From an uncultured Oscillibacter sp. (GTDB lineage Bacteria; Bacillota_A; Clostridia; Oscillospirales; Oscillospiraceae), in the NCBI GenBank assembly GCA_902462475.1, contig CABQCB010000020.1, positions 1-15,219 on the forward strand: a stretch of DNA of 15,219 bases, read 5' to 3'. Positions 14,875 to 15,219 of the stretch are shown here, piece after piece (position 1 is the stretch's first letter; each line of letters starts with the position of its first letter). Position numbers and translations under genes: made by a program. Below the pieces are notes generated by a model. It did not search any database and was not told the origin of the DNA. It worked only from the letters and a program-made list of their open reading frames with translations.

Positions 14875-15219
14875 TTATGGCTCTTCTGCCTTGGTCTTGC
14901 GGCGGGCATAGGTCCCATAGCCGTAAGACCGGTAGCCTCCATAGCCGTAACCATAGCCGTAGCCATAGCCGCCCTGTCCCGTCTGCACCCCGTTGAGCAC
15001 ACAGCCCATCAGCGGCGTGCCGGTCTCCGAGAGGAACTGGAGGCTGTCCACAATATGGGACATCTCCACAGCGCCGGAACGCAGCACATACAGTGTCCCG
15101 TCCGCCAGGCGGGCAAGGCCTGCGCTGTCCGCCAGCAATCCGCTGGGCGGCGTGTCCAGGATCACATACTCCGCCTCCTGGCGCAGCTGCTCCACCACGG
15201 CTCCAAGCCGGCGGGAAGT
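14875..15219 (-). CDS. BY-kinase (CpsD/CapB-type tyrosine kinase), C-terminal part (5' end outside window)
   Basis: The frame runs off the right edge of the window; only the last 114 codons are present. The Walker B strand YVILDTPPSG and the following LADS are typical of bacterial tyrosine kinases that pair with a Wzc/CapA-like membrane protein to control export of surface polysaccharide. The segment LRSGAVEMSHIVDSLQFL and VLNGV continue the P-loop fold. The C-terminus has nine tyrosines alternating with glycine (encoded at 14908-14967), followed by a basic end. Such Tyr clusters are the autophosphorylation sites that set the polymerisation state of the complex. Walker A lies outside the window. 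The gene is closed by a hairpin and probably belongs to a polysaccharide locus to the right. Family call good despite truncation. Confidence 0.88.
   Translation of the reverse strand, partial: TSRRLGAVVEQLRQEAEYVILDTPPSGLLADSAGLARLADGTLYVLRSGAVEMSHIVDSLQFLSETGTPLMGCVLNGVQTGQGGYGYGYGYGYGGYRSYGYGTYARRKTKAEEP
14908..14967 (-). repeat. Gly-Tyr codon repeat encoding the kinase's tyrosine cluster
   Basis: GGC/GGT and TAT/TAC codons alternate, giving five Tyr in a strict YG pattern and four more with slightly wider spacing. The near-hexamer DNA repeat is prone to slippage and so to variation in Tyr number. Confidence 0.8.

Noticed and set aside
14797..15002. Upstream extension of the S26 protein from a start at 15002
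   Set aside because: It would overlap the kinase tail and terminator and consists of the kinase's repeat read in another frame; the GTG at 14816 has a perfect ribosome binding site.

Overview
The window looks like chromosomal DNA from a GC-rich, low-oxygen Firmicute, most likely a gut clostridium of the Oscillospiraceae kind (Flavonifractor/Lawsonibacter-like). This is inferred from strong AGGAGG ribosome binding sites, an S-layer-homology (SLH) surface protein, a glycan-cleaving GH20 exoprotein, a CpsD/CapB-type tyrosine kinase and a radical-SAM peptide locus. No RNA genes, insertion sequences, CRISPR arrays or integration sites were seen.

Layout. On the + strand at the left are the 3' part of a NorD/CobT-like von Willebrand A (vWA) protein (to 1310) and a macrodomain ADP-ribose hydrolase-like protein (1380-1916). 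Two perfect hairpins (1946-2046) separate them from the rest, which is all on the - strand. In transcription order (right to left) this is: the C-terminal end of a BY-kinase with a Tyr-Gly tail (15219-14875) and its terminator; an S26 signal-peptidase-like protein (14816-14325) overlapping a peptide-type ABC exporter (14341-12557); a separately promoted and terminated secreted vWA-SLH protein (12357-10105); a promoter at 9951-9979 driving a PqqD-like protein (9857-9594), an 85-residue Cys-containing peptide (9476-9219), an HPr-kinase-like protein (9216-8344) and a radical SAM/SPASM enzyme (8375-7230); and finally a 1697-residue secreted GH20 hexosaminidase-like protein (7162-2069).

How the genes may work together. 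PqqD-like domain, short peptide with a conserved-looking leader, HPr-kinase-like P-loop protein and radical SAM/SPASM enzyme form a compact operon with the logic of a ribosomally made, post-translationally modified peptide (RiPP) pathway. The PqqD-like protein would bind the leader, the radical SAM enzyme would modify the Cys-bearing core, and the kinase-like protein might phosphorylate it, perhaps at its C-terminal Ser. The nearby S26 protease and the ABC exporter, which lacks its own C39 protease domain, are candidates for leader removal and export. The SLH and GH20 proteins are the cell-surface part of the locus. No product is known from the sequence; the RiPP reading is inference from gene content and order.

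Several starts were revised by ribosome binding sites. In both large secreted proteins the first ATG lies upstream of the real Shine-Dalgarno sequence, and the PqqD-like, HPr-kinase-like, S26 and ABC genes appear to use GTG starts. No stretch longer than 300 bases lacks a gene; the longest gap (9858-10104) holds a promoter and a terminator.
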